The notes below the pieces were generated by a model that worked only from the letters and a program-made list of their open reading frames with translations, was not told where the DNA came from and ran no database searches. Positions 48,318 to 59,591 of a stretch of DNA of 64,000 nt are shown in pieces. Numbering within the stretch: position 1 is the stretch's first letter; each line of letters begins with the position of its first letter. Position numbers and translations under genes: made by a program. Source of the stretch: Phoenix dactylifera (lineage: Eukaryota; Streptophyta; Magnoliopsida; Arecales; Arecaceae); NCBI RefSeq assembly GCF_009389715.1, contig NC_052404.1, positions 1,914,738-1,978,737 on the forward strand. The letters run 5' to 3'.

Positions 48318-49080
48318 TGTTGGGATTGGGAGGTAACAACAAACAAGATAATTAAAGCACAACGGAATCAACAACTCTCCCACCTTGTGTAAACCTGTTA
48401 GAAAACAAACAACTAGAGCCAATCCACCTAATATATATATATCAAGGCATTCACAAATACTTAGCTGATCAGAAAAATAAAACACAAAAGGAACACCAAA
48501 TTTTTACGTGGAAAACCTCCCCAATGTGGAGAGTAAAAACCACGGGACCGTAGTCCACCCAAAAACTTCCACTATCAACAAATAATGGGTATACAATCTG
48601 TTCTCTCTAGCCAAAACTAGAGGCATATATCACCACATAATCTCAAGAACAATATTCTTGGCAAACATCAATTATAAGAGAGAAAGATTGAGAAGATCTC
48701 ACATAAACAGCAGCCACGTTTCTGAAAAATCTGACTGTGATAGAAGACTGCAAATGGCGATCACACCGTACAGATTGAAGAACCACGTGTTGCGAACCTG
48801 CTGTCCAAATTTCAGCTCGATCGGACCACGGATCACCTCCCGATCGTCGTTTGATCAAGACTGCGCGCTGAATATCAATTCTGCATCTTCTCCCCTGCCT
48901 CCCTCTATTTTTAATTCGTGGAAGACGGCTCACATACCCTGCATTCTCAACATAAAAGGTTGCCCTAATGGGCCTCACGTTTTGGGCCAAAAATAGTCCA
49001 ACCAAATAGGCTAAAACTAATTAATTTAGCCCACATTTGTTGGGCTAAGTCTCCTCCAACATAGGAGGGATAACCCAACA
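48318..49080 (-). repeat. 5' LTR of the copia element
   Basis: 763 bp, TG...CA ends. It should contain the element promoter and adjoins the primer-binding site. It is near-identical to 43510-44269. Confidence 0.95.
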
Positions 49081-50333
49081 ATCTACTACATGATCAACAA
49101 ATCTGTGTAGTTTCTACCACTTTTAGGATATCAACATTGAGCTATACATAAGATTGGAGAGATTTAACAGGGAGAATTTTTTTCTTCTAGGGCTTTGTTT
49201 GGTTTGGTGAAAAAGCGAGGAAAAAGAAAGCTGGATAAGAATCTACTTAAGCTTATAGCTTCAAGCTTTGGATGATGCATCTCCAAATATTCGAACTCTT
49301 TCTCTCTCCAATGCATGCTTATATAATCTAATCAGTACATGCTATAAGATATTAACTTTTACTCAATCCAATAGTAAATTCGAGGGAAAATAACATTGCG
49401 CATGTAGACCGCCTTGTTTGCAATTTTCACATTTCAAACTTATCTTTCTCCCTTTTTTTCCGTTGATTTATTTTTTTCCTTTTAATTTTTTTTAACAGTC
49501 AAACGGAGACTAAAGCTTTTTGTTTCCACAAAGTTCTGGGGCAGATAATTACACCATATGAATACTAATAGTACATAAAGTTCAGATAATTGCAAGATGA
49601 CACAAGATTAGTCTGCCGTCAGTTTGGTCATCTTTTGACTTTCTGTGCGCCGCCATCTTGGATCTGCTGTTCACCTGTTTTCCAAGGCAATCCCAATCAA
49701 CGATGTATCACAATTAACGCTATACTTTTTTTTAAAAAAAGGACAATTAACATACTAAAGTAACCAATTTTGCGCTGTTTTAAGAAGAAACAGGTCTTAA
49801 AGCTTAAGACGCACAAGTTTACAAAGAAGAGATATCAAACCAACTCATCGACCATGGTGCCAAACCAGAGTAGAAGCAAACCACAAAGTATTCATTTGTT
49901 ACTATCCTGGATTTTTTTTTGAGAACTTATTGATTAATAAAAAGTTCTTCCTCATTTTTTATACAACCTGATTCACTCGTTTAGGAGTTTTTTTAGTGAT
50001 GTGGTACATGAGCGAACAGTGAATTAAAGAGGAGGAGAGTTGCCACGGGCACTTCGCGAGCTAGTATTTTTTGATTTTATTGCGTGTATTCGTACATGCA
50101 CTATATAAAGAACCCGCAGCAGAAGAAAAAAAAGGGAAAAGAAGAAGAAGAAGAAGAAAAAAAGGCTGGTCGTTAGCCTCTTTTTCTTATGCACGGGTTT
50201 ATTTTTCTTATGCACGGGTTTAAGTGACTGTTTGTCAAAATGTACCTTTGTTTTTTTTTGTGGATGTCGCTCTCCTTTATTGCAAGTAGCTCAACATGGA
50301 ACCACACTTTACTCCTAACCACAGGAGAGTGTC
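49081..50333. other. intergenic region between the copia element and the methylesterase gene
   Basis: AT-rich sequence with no supported gene. The last part, from about 50275, is the 3' untranslated region of the minus-strand methylesterase. A purine-rich run (50125-50165) explains the short low-complexity frame seen there. Confidence 0.6.
50275..50281 (-). terminator. poly(A) signal of the methylesterase gene
   Basis: AATAAAG on the minus strand about 52 bp downstream of the stop codon, a suitable distance for 3' end formation. The assignment rests on motif and position only. Confidence 0.5.
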
Positions 50334-52028
50334 TCAGTGGCGCTCCTCAGCAATGTCTAGGAGGACACTGTACAGCTCTTTGGTCTTTGAAAGCATGACC
50401 ATATGATCGGCACCTCCGATCTCCTTCACCTCCGTCCCTGGGCTTCGTTTGATCATCCAACGTTGGAAATCCTGTGTCATGGACTTATCATCCTTGCAGA
50501 CGATGTACACTCGACTCAAAGACCCAAAATTTTCTTCTGTGATCTTGACTTCTGTTGTTAGATCATCGAGGAACAGACTACCTGGTCTTACTAACATAGT
50601 TGCTAGCATGAAATCCTGCAAACCATATGATTATAGGGAGATCGAAGGTTAAAAAATGGAAGAAATACATGGTTGGAAATTTTTTAGATCCTTACCTCTG
50701 GTGCAGTGAGCTGATACATCCTGGACTGCATATATTTGGGACCAAAATGAAGAAGACTTGAACTATTCTTGGGGTCTGTGCTGATCATAACTTTGGAATC
50801 CATGTACGCCTCAAGTGGATGCGTCCTGTAGAACTAGAAATAATAGAGAAGTAATTACAGATTCTGGTTCCTTTGTGCTTCACAGTGTTTTTAAATTTAG
50901 TTATCAACTCTAGGATAATTAGAGAGTTCACTGCATTGCTCAAAGACCCAAAAGTTTTGGATAGTTCAGTTCGAATTTTCTTTAGATCTTACATTCATTG
51001 GTGATCAAACGACTCAAGCAAGACATTATCCTCTCTCTCTCTCTCTCTGCACTTGGGAATCAAAATCTGAAATTATTCCAAATAAAGAAGGGTACCAACC
51101 GCTTGGGTCAAGATTCTGCTGGTATGAATTTATGTTGGTATTACCAGGATTCCTTCTATTATCTCAAACATAAATTTTTCTTTTCTTCCATTATATATTT
51201 GAAATGAATATGAACATTACTTTGAATTGCCAGACATGCACCACTACAAGATATAAATATGCTTGTAATTAATATTTATCAGGAACAAAGGCAGCATCAT
51301 TTTTTTTTTTAAAAAAAAAGAAAACAACATTTTTTTTCCCTTCCTTTTGCTTTCCCTTTCTTTGTTCCTAGTACGATACCTACTTGATCAGTTACCAATC
51401 CCTTAAGATTAACAAAGACTAAATATGTAAGATTTATAGATCATTAGCATATTATAACAAGTAGATTTGGATTAAATCAGCCACTTTCTTTTCTTCTCTA
51501 CATTTAGAGGATTTTTATCAAGGATGCTTCCATGATAGAGTAATAAATGGTTGGTTAATTTCTTATTAACATCTTTCTTTTTACGAAGCGAATCCGTTCC
51601 AATATTTCTATCTTACAACAAAGGACTATTAGTACCTCTTTTACAATGTCGGACACAGGAGTGGTGGTGCTTGGCATCACTCCGGTGGCGAAGACGGCGA
51701 CGGAGATCTTCTCCGGGAATTTTTCCATGGCAAGAGCAATGCTTAGTCCACCGAAGCTATGGCTGACGAGGATCACCCTATCATCCGGTGGGATCGAGGC
51801 CATTGTCTCCATCAATGGCTCGCAGTAGTCGGTAAACGACCGGAGCTCGTCAAGTTGCTTGGGGTGCACCCCGCTGGCACCAAGATCGAGCGCGGTTACT
51901 CTGTGGCCAGCCGAAGTCAGCAAAGTGGCAAGCTTGTACCAGCACCATGCCCCATGCCCGATCCCATGAACAAGGATGAAGTGCTTCTTAATCTCTTCCT
52001 CCATCTCCTCCTCCCCTCTTGCACCCAT
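50334..52028 (-). CDS. methylesterase of the MES/SABP2 alpha/beta-hydrolase family
   Basis: Three exons, 52028-51636, 50833-50696 and 50615-50334, join in phase to 270 aa (family about 260). The product is a cytosolic-type esterase without signal peptide. Family members hydrolyse methyl salicylate, methyl jasmonate or methyl-IAA, or act as polyneuridine-aldehyde esterase. Visible motifs are HFILVHGIGHGAWCWYKL with the oxyanion region, the nucleophile elbow VSHSFGG (Ser91), CKDDKSM (Asp220) and GGADHMVML (His248). The spacing of 129 and 28 residues equals that of tobacco SABP2 (Ser81, Asp210, His238), so the catalytic triad is complete. The N-terminus GARGEEEMEEEIKK is slightly longer than usual. 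The leader has a (GA)n run and a SINE lies just upstream. Substrate cannot be assigned from sequence. Confidence 0.94.
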
Positions 52029-52051
52029 CTGTACTGGTCTTTAGGTCATGT

Positions 52052-52054
<3 letters not shown>

Positions 52055-52103
<49 letters not shown>
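52055..52103. repeat. (CT)20(GT)4 microsatellite in the methylesterase leader
   Basis: A pure CT run at 52055-52094, read as (GA)n on the coding strand, followed by GT repeats, starts 27 bp upstream of the start codon. It is probably transcribed as part of the 5' leader. Confidence 0.92.
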
Positions 52104-52104
<1 letters not shown>

Positions 52105-52109
52105 TAAAA

Positions 52110-52405
52110 GAAAGGAAGAGGGGGTGAGAAGAATCTCATCCGCGTAGCAACCTTCACTAGACCTCCTCTTTGTTAGAGAATGTTCGATACGGATAGGCAA
52201 ATTTTACTCATACCTTCCCACCCGTGGGAAGCTGCACGTGTGAGTACGTCACACCAGCACTACTTAAGCAACCGGCAGACTAGATAGCAACTCCACCAGA
52301 CAAACCAGACGGAGGGTATTCGGTCCCCGCATTTAATCGATGCTTGTGCGTTTCGAACCTGGGCTACTCCAGTGAAATCAAAGCTCTGTTCCCACCGTGC
52401 TCTCT
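52110..52405 (-). mobile_element. tRNA-derived SINE, copy 2, in the methylesterase promoter
   Basis: This is related to 39850-40217 on the same strand: CCGCGTAGCAACC, TTCGATACGGATAG, GTGAGTACGT and the CGATGC segment occur in order. Minus-strand box B (CAGGTTCGAAAC) is well kept near 52358. The box A region near 52390 is degraded. The A tail has changed to an A/G-rich run near 52105-52120. Its position within about 100-380 bp of the start codon places it in the promoter or leader. Confidence 0.6.
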
Positions 52406-52689
52406 CTCTCTCTGTGAGTATGTACGTGTTTGTGTGAGCACGCGTGGTCCCGTCGTTCCACGTATATATAATTAGAAAAGGTTTGGTTGGCTAGAAATCT
52501 TGTGTCTTCACCGTCTATATGCAGGTCATCTCAATCACCTGCTACTTAGAATGTCATGTCTCTAAAATGAAACGACAAAAAACATGTGATGTTATCATAT
52601 CAATATTTCATCTCTAGCATATACTTGCGGCAAGAGTGATGAGATGATTCTTTTTTCTTATGTAGGCCATCCAGGGCATCCATTTGGAG

Positions 52690-52850
52690 GCTAATACATA
52701 TGTAAAAAAATATAAAATAGATAAATAAATCTATCTCAACTTATTAGTTTAAATTTTTGGAACAAATGGTGATTTAATTTTAACATGGTATTAGAACAGA
52801 GGTCCTGAGTTCGAACTCTGTCTCCACGCTGTTTAACTTCATTATTAGAA
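52690..52850 (+). mobile_element. LTR-end and primer-site remnant
   Basis: AACTTATTAGTTTAAATTTT followed by GGTGATTTAATTTTAACA and TGGTATTAGAACAGAGG looks like an LTR 3' end abutting an initiator-Met primer site with several changes (TGGTATCAGAGC in intact elements). GAGTTCGAACTCTG follows. A second LTR is not clear, although CACATGTTGGGCTAACTC at about 52855 could start one. Confidence 0.4.
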
Positions 52851-53579
52851 ATTTCACATGTTGGGCTAACTCATTAAAGAAAAGTTTTTATACTTTGATA
52901 TCCAACATGTTTCATGCACAATAACGAATTGAGTCGAGGGTTGGTCGTTGTTTGGTGGCCGTCCTTTTCAATGAGGAAATGCTATATGGATGCCCTTCAA
53001 CCACCGCACCAATTCCTCATGCAAGTGGCACGGCACAACTTTTGTAATTCACAAGCACAAGCTGAACCATGGGATGCAACGATATGTCCCATGAGCACCA
53101 GGATAGCACAGAGGGATTGATGGCTTAATTGGGCAGCATCTCATTAATTGTACTTAAAATTGATGTCATGAATCGATACATCCGAGCCATATAGTTTCTT
53201 GGAAGGAGACGGAATATTTGGTAAAGATTTAGAAGCTTTCTACTAAAGATAAGCTCATCTATCTAGATTCTAAAGACCACTAAGCAATCTCATTCTCCAT
53301 AAGCATCTATTGCACCAAGAACACAACTGCAAACTAAAGTTGCTGCTGCAGTTGCTTCTACTTTTGTAGTGTCACGTCTAGGCAACAAATTGCTGTTCCT
53401 CTCTTCTATGTTCAAAGTTCTATTGCTTTGGAAAAAGAGGGAAGCATTACTTTTTGAGGTTCCAAAGGCTTAATTCTTCTGCAAGCACGATGCGTGCATG
53501 TTGTTAAAAAATAACTATAAGTAAAATTTGAAGTTCCCGCTAAAGATGTTATTTGAATGCCGGTAGCACCCTATGGACA

Positions 53580-53691
53580 GAGGATGGAGAACTGCTTCGG
53601 AAACTTTGTGATATTTTATTTTTCGATTTTATTAGGTACGTCCGTATACATATTGTATGAATCATCCGGTCTAGAAAAAAAAAAAAAAAAG
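53580..53691 (+). mobile_element. LINE 3' tail with A run
   Basis: GTGATATTTTATTTTTCG, ATTTTATTAGGTACGTCCG and TACATAT match, with changes, the untranslated end of the fragment at 17760-17826. The copy ends in an A run at 53676-53690. Only the last 110 bp are recognisable. Confidence 0.55.
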
Positions 53692-53954
53692 TCAATAATT
53701 ATTGGATGAAGTTTTGTCATGTTTCATCTCTCTGCATGTGCACGTGCGCCCACACGCGAAAAAGGATTATTAGGTTTCAAAAGTAATCTTTATAAATAAT
53801 TGTCATAAGAAAAAGATTCAATTTCTTCTGGGCTCCATTCATTTATAACCATTTATTTATAATGAGCACTTCTCCCTTCTTTTCAGATCCTCCATTCTTG
53901 CTCTTTAAAACACCAAACGAAACAACCAAAGAGCACATCTATCAACAAAGAGAG

Positions 53955-54140
53955 CTACAGTAAAAGGACTGTGCCCTTGGGGAGCAGGGAGCTGATGCAA
54001 GGCAGTAACCGGGTGGCCCCCAGCAGCAGCGTTTTGATGCTGCCATCCTTTGATTTCGGGGAAATAGCAGCCGGGCCCGGCCGAGCCATCTCTCTATCTA
54101 CAGCTGCCACGGCAGTGCTTTCCGCCGGGTTACCACCCAT
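53955..54140 (-). other. short GC-rich open frame, uncertain
   Basis: A 61-codon frame starts MGGNPAESTAVAAVDREM and ends in a Leu-rich stretch. It stands out because 53960-54150 is much GC-richer than its surroundings, as small plant exons often are. I recognise no family, and an open frame of similar length runs on the opposite strand, so it may be compositional. There is no clear promoter evidence. Confidence 0.2.
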
Positions 54141-54799
54141 TTTTCCGGCTCTGCTTTTAAGGACTCATCAGCTGCAATTCCGAAACTGAGAATGGAGAGC
54201 CGCAGGGATTTTCTAGCTGCAATTTAATGCCAAAAATTTTGGCCTTGCAGCATGTCAAGGGAGAATTGAAGTATTATGCCATAAAATCATATTAAAAGAA
54301 TATTAAAGATTATTTCTTAGAGGAATACAGATCACCATCGTATTAATGCTCAATTTACTAGACTCTTTATGAAAGTTGGTGATTGGATGAGTAATACTTG
54401 AGCCCACCTCAGACTGACACCACCTACCCTCTGTCCTATCAATGGGTGAACAAGGCATGAATGATTGGTGATGGAGAAGGGCATTTGTACGTTATAATAA
54501 TCTAATATGTTGTTAAATGATGCATCCAACTTAAAGTGGGAAACGAAGAACCAATTTGGAGTAGGGCTCCTAACGATGTATGCCCGCCCTTTGACTAAAA
54601 TAAAATAAAAAGAAAATTCGTAATTGCGATCGTCTGCCTGTATCCCTTTCTTCTACAATTCTACCTTGTGAAGCCATCATTTCCTTTCTATCCGTCCATG
54701 AAGCCTTCCTACTTCTCCCAGAATCTCTTTCTCCTTCTCCAAATTTTCTTCCTTATGAGAGTTTATGTCCCAGTGTATATCATATAGCCATTGACTGTA

Positions 54800-55165
54800 T
54801 AATAGTTAGCACCATATTCTATAAACTGTATATCTATTTATTTAGAGGTATATATTGGATTGCTGCTGATTATGTATTAAAAAAGCTTAAACTATGTATC
54901 GAAAACTGGTCAAGCGTGTATTATTTGGACTTGTAATGTATACTGGTGAAGATGATATTTTGAGAACTATGTATTAATTTACCTAGATATATATCGATTT
55001 GCTTGAAAGTGCGTATTAGGTTGCTATTGAGTATATATCAAAGAAGCTTAAAGTATGTATAAAAAACTTGTCGAGTCTATAATACCTGAACATGTACCGT
55101 ATACCAGCGGGCACAATATTCTAGAAGTTGTGTATCAATTTGCCTGGAGGTATATATGAGTCATT
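54800..55165 (+). repeat. diverged tandem repeat of about 160 bp, roughly 2.3 copies
   Basis: TTGCTGCTGATTATGTATTA then AAGCTTAAACTATGTAT at 54860 recurs as TTGCTATTGAGTATATATCA then AAGCTTAAAGTATGTAT at 55021. The block AATTTACCTAGATATATAT at about 54976 recurs as AATTTGCCTGGAGGTATATA at about 55137. An earlier partial copy with a deletion precedes the first. Identity is roughly 75-80 percent by eye. Confidence 0.6.
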
Positions 55166-55851
55166 GGATAATTAATTTGTTAAAAATGTATCATCTGGCC
55201 ATATACTGTGTATTGATGAATATAGTTCGTAGCCATAGAAAAAAAGGAACTCTATATTTTAAAAGAGAAGACATAGACTCGGTAAAGAGGAGAGAGGCCT
55301 TACAGCCGAACGGAGAGAAAAGAACAACTCAACGAGGAAGAAGAGAGGGATATGAGTGGCCTCATGGATGATGATTTATGTATTTCTTTCTTTTTTTCTA
55401 TTTATAAGTCAAGATGAAGTCTCATCCCACTTTGACCCTTAGGTTTCCATTTTAAGATGGATGCAATAGGATATGTGGTAAAAAAAAAAATACGGCTCCA
55501 TATGATCTCTTCTAATGCGCATGATAAAGGATTTTTGTTCACTTAAATCTCTTGGCTTCCATCTAAGAACCGTAAGATGAAAAATTTTGCTGCTAGAGTT
55601 AGGCTGATAGCATCACTTTTATTTTGTTGAATAATACCCATGAAATTTCTCAAGTTAGCTTCATGGTAGCGTGATAATTTATGATTCAATAAACCCACCG
55701 TATTCCATTAATTTTCATAAATAGCACTAATTCTTTGGTCCCACTAGCCGGAGGATTTTTTTTAAGCGAATGGATTACTCCCATCACCACAAAGTTTAGT
55801 TTGTAGGAGGTACTCTGATGGATGCGACAATAGATTTTGGAAATCCAACAA

Positions 55852-57640
55852 TTTTTTTTTCTTTTGGGTAAAAATGGCATTTCATATAGTTCTAACATGG
55901 GTACAGCTTGCAAAATCAAAAAAAAGTAAAGAGTACAAGAAAGAGGATATATCTGCTACAATCGTCTAGATGAAGTCTTCGGAGTGCTAGGTAATAAAAG
56001 AGGCAATCCAGTCTGCTGCTTTGTTCGCCTTCCAAAACACGTGAGCTGCCTGAAAGGTGCCCAACTCCCAGGCCAATCTATGGATCTTGCGGATTAACGG
56101 GTGACCATCTTCGTACCTGTTCACTCTCCGAATCCAATCAATCACCGTAGAGGAGTCCCCCTCCAGGCACACACTATCGATACTAAGTACCCGCCTCGCA
56201 TAAGAGATACTCTCTCAGGCTGCCCGAAACTCTGCCCCAACAACAGTCAGTTCGGGGGTGCGCCGACCTCCAGTTGCAATCAGTCTGCCGAAATGGTCTC
56301 TAATTACAAAGCCCACACCTCCAAATACACCATCTCCGGACATACCACCATCGAAATTCACTTTGAGATGCCCAATAGGTGGGGGCACCCAAGAAAAGAG
56401 GGCAAATCAAGGTGTTGTGATAGCGGACAGGGTACCCCAGATGTTCGTGACCATTCCAAAAGAATACATGCGGTAACCGAGGAGACCTCCGCAGCATGAA
56501 TCAAGGCTATATCCACTACTGTCCTCGGAGACGATCTCCTGCACTCAAACAAGTAGGCATTCCTGGCCAACCATATGTGATAGGCCAGATATGCTTTCAT
56601 GATCACTGTCTCAACAGTGCTAGGGCTCCGCATGGAATCCCTCAATAGGTGTATCAAATTCAGTACTGTCTCCTGCGACGATGGAAGGGGAACAGGTGAC
56701 CCCCTCCAAATCTGCTTAGCCCCGGGGCACCAAATAAGGACGTGGCAGGCGGTCTCCTCGATATCCGTGCACACATCACAGCATGGAGTGGTCCGTACAC
56801 CTCGTCGGACTAACAAACTTCTGGTCGGTAGGCAGCCCCAAGCTAATTTTCAGATGAATAACGCCACGTGAGGGTGAATCTGCAACCTCCAAATCTATCC
56901 TCCATCGATCTACCGAGCTGGCCCCCTGCTAACCAGTGCATGAAGATCACCCGCACACACCCTCGATCGTCCTGTGGGCACCCAGACCAATCTTTTTAAC
57001 TCCTCCCGAGCTAGAATGGGTAGTGCCAAAATTCTCTCTGCCAACTGCTCTCTAAAGGCCTCCTGAACAAATCCCTCCTTCCACCGTCCCTCTTCGGGTA
57101 CAAGCAGGTCACTGACCCTATGTCCAGCTAATCTATCCATATCTATCATGGTCGGCAATCGACTGATCGGCAGCCCGGTCACCCAGTTGTTCTCCAATAC
57201 ATCGATGGATCACCTATCACCAATGGCCCACCCGATTGCCGGGAGCACCAGTAAAGCTCTCGCGCATATCTCCCTCCAAATAGGTGAATGGTGGTGTCCG
57301 ACACGAACTCTGATCGACAAGGTGCCATACTTGGCCCTCAGTAATGAAGACCACATGTTGTCTGGTTCTAATAAGAATCTAGCTAATGTCATGCCGCGAG
57401 GGCATCCCGCCTCGTCACTAGTGATGACACCCCTAACCCTTCATACCTGGTCAATTGGCATACTACATCCCAAGCTAACAAGTGGACGTCACCTCTGCCA
57501 CTGTGCCTTCTCCAGATGAAGTTTCGGAAAAGCTGCTTGATAGACCGCATCGACACCGCTGAAAGGATGGCATTAGAGTGAAAGTCTAACAAGTAATGAA
57601 ATAGAGGGATAAAAATCAACGGTGTACAATAATTTGTTCA
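55852..57640 (-). mobile_element. 5'-truncated L1-like LINE (end of reverse transcriptase, zf-RVT, RNase H)
   Basis: Read on the minus strand, the first part (57619-57389) has a reverse-transcriptase C-terminal segment (SIKQLFRNFIW, HLLAWDVVCQLTRYEGLGV). Then follow SLLRAKYG at about 57350, a zinc-knuckle module (CDVCTDIEETACHVLIWCPG) near 56740, and an RNase H-like domain in pieces down to 55990 (CLEGDSSTVIDWI, AAHVFWKANKAADWI). Several frameshifts break it. The 3' end is a T run at 55852-55860 on the plus strand (A tail). It belongs to the same family as 1-1130, sharing the tail before the A run. The 5' border near 57640 is approximate. Confidence 0.88.
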
Positions 57641-59591
57641 TCCTAACATCTAAATGTTGGATTTTGATCGACCCATACGTGAAGGGCATCCTACCCTTCC
57701 ATCTAAAATAAGATCGGGATGAGGTGAGAACTCTAAAACCCATCTAAGAAGAAGAAAGAGAGAGAGAAAAAATAAAAATAAAAAAAAATGAAAGAAAAAT
57801 AAAAGGAAAAAAAGGAAAGAAATAAATGGATGGTGAAGAAAAAGAAAAGAATGCAAGGAAAGAAGGAAGAGAGGCAAAAACGAAAAAAAGAGCAAGATAA
57901 GAAAAAAAAAGATAAGGAGGATAGAAGGAAAAAAATGAAGGGAGAAAAGAAAGAAAAAATAATAAAAAAAAGAGACACCGAGGATATCTATAAGATGTCG
58001 CCGGACAATAAAATGTCTCATTTCAAGAAGAAACCGAGTCACTTCTATCTTTATGATTTAAAACTTTGATCTGAATTACTTAAGATTGGACTTTCTTATG
58101 GGTCCTGTTTCTGCCTGATGGAATCTATATATAGCTCGGGCCAATTTTTTCTTAACTACTTGGAAACAAATTTTAGGTCCAGCTGAAAATTGTGTGCATC
58201 TTCAAAGGAACTACTCCAAGAGTTGTCATCTCGTGCTCGGCCAATGATTTGAGTTAGCATTCGAATCCACATTATATATAATTATTTATACATAGATAAT
58301 TTTGGGAAAAAGAGGATGCATATATCTTGCGAACTAAACCTTCCTTTATTTTTTTTTATCTCTTCTTAACTCCTGCAACACTGTATTTTGGATACCTCAC
58401 TGTCCTAGCTTCCCTTCTCTAAACTAATCGATTGTACTCTTCAGAATATAAAACTACTTGACTTCAGGCTAATCTCAATTAATCGGCCAAAGATATATTA
58501 GCTCTTTACAAGCCATTCGCAACACCTTGCTCTCCTAACTTCCCTTTCCCAACCGATTGGATTCTTCAAAACCAAAACTCAGATCAATTTTGGACTAATG
58601 TTAATTAACGATTTAAATTTATCACCTAAACCTTATTAGCACTTTACGAAATATTCTTAGGTAGTTAGACTCTTTAGTAGTAAATTTCTCAACTATGTTA
58701 AAGCTCTTGCCCAAGTAAGGGACAATCCAATCTCATTTCGTTCCATTTTTTGTAAAATAGTTAAGGATATTTCATTAATAATGCCAAAAGGGGTGGAGGG
58801 GATAAGTATTTGTTGTTCAGGTCGATAAGGAGGTGTGGAAATAGCTAGAATTGAATGCGGTAAGTAATAATAAATATAGAGATGCTGGCATCATGAATAT
58901 CTCATGCAATGCGAGCACCATAGTGCATGTGATATAGTAGAATAGATGTTCAACAAATTTGCAAATATATTTTTCATCATAAACATATAACTATGTTATA
59001 TATGCATCTCATCACCTAGGTTTTACAAAAAGAGTTGGAGGCAAAAGTTTAATTCATGAATAACAATATAAAATGCTGGTTATATTTATGATCTCAATTG
59101 TAAAGTATTAAAAAATATTGGATACTTTGAATTCAAGTTTACCATCTTATGTTTTTGGAGGCAGCAAAGGGGAAAGAGGAATGAAAAATTATATGCTTGG
59201 GTACATTATTAGAAAAAACCAATGCTCTTCTTTCTTCTTCTTCCATTAAGTATTATAACTTCGTCCTTCATTCTCTTCTTCTTATATAACTCAACTTAGA
59301 TTATATTTAAATTTAAACTTTAACAACACAAGCACTATTAGGAAATAGTTATTCTTTTGAAAGACATGGATATTAGAAGACTCAGGAGGTGATTTTCATT
59401 GCTATATGTATTCTGTTTATGGTTATTCTGGAGTCGACTTGACTTCTTCATGACTCATGATTTTTTAGAGTCGATTATTCTTCTCGATTCGAAAAAGTGC
59501 TTGTTTCTGTTGCACTCTGTCTTTTACCTATGATCATTGTGGAGTTGACTCATCTATCTTTGAGTGGGCTCGAGTTTTGGAAACGAGGACA
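57641..59591. other. intergenic region with a long purine-rich tract
   Basis: From about 57745 to 57985 the plus strand is almost entirely A and G, giving long low-complexity frames on both strands that are not genes. From 58070 to 59590 the sequence is AT-rich and I see no gene, RNA or element in it. Confidence 0.6.

Larger units (their letters stand above)
43510..49080 (-). mobile_element. near-intact young Ty1-copia LTR retrotransposon
   Basis: LTRs of 760 bp (43510-44269) and 763 bp (48318-49080) begin TGTTGGG and end CCCAACA, and ATCTA flanks the element on both sides (43505-43509 and 49081-49085). On the minus strand the 5' LTR is the right-hand one: a spacer AG and the primer site TGGTATCAGAGC (48304-48315, initiator Met tRNA) follow it. 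A purine tract GGGAGGGGGAGATT (about 44270-44283) precedes the 3' LTR. The coding order GAG-PR-INT-RT-RH is that of copia elements, and the sequence is closest in feel to the Tork/Tnt1 lineage. The LTRs differ by two substitutions and one 3-nt indel, so insertion was recent. Confidence 0.96.
52029..55851. other. intergenic region upstream of the methylesterase gene
   Basis: No well-supported gene lies here. It holds a CT/GT microsatellite, SINE copy 2, an LTR-like remnant, a LINE tail and a 160-bp tandem repeat, each listed separately. The 55170-55850 stretch is AT-rich and unremarkable. Confidence 0.6.

Noticed and set aside
48643-49005. Open frames of 111-120 codons in the LTRs
   Set aside because: They occur in both LTR copies, are not similar to proteins and are explained by the near-identical terminal repeats.
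57650-58069. Phe/Ser/Leu-rich and Lys-rich open frames of 79-130 codons
   Set aside because: They are the two readings of a purine-rich tract and have no real sequence signature.
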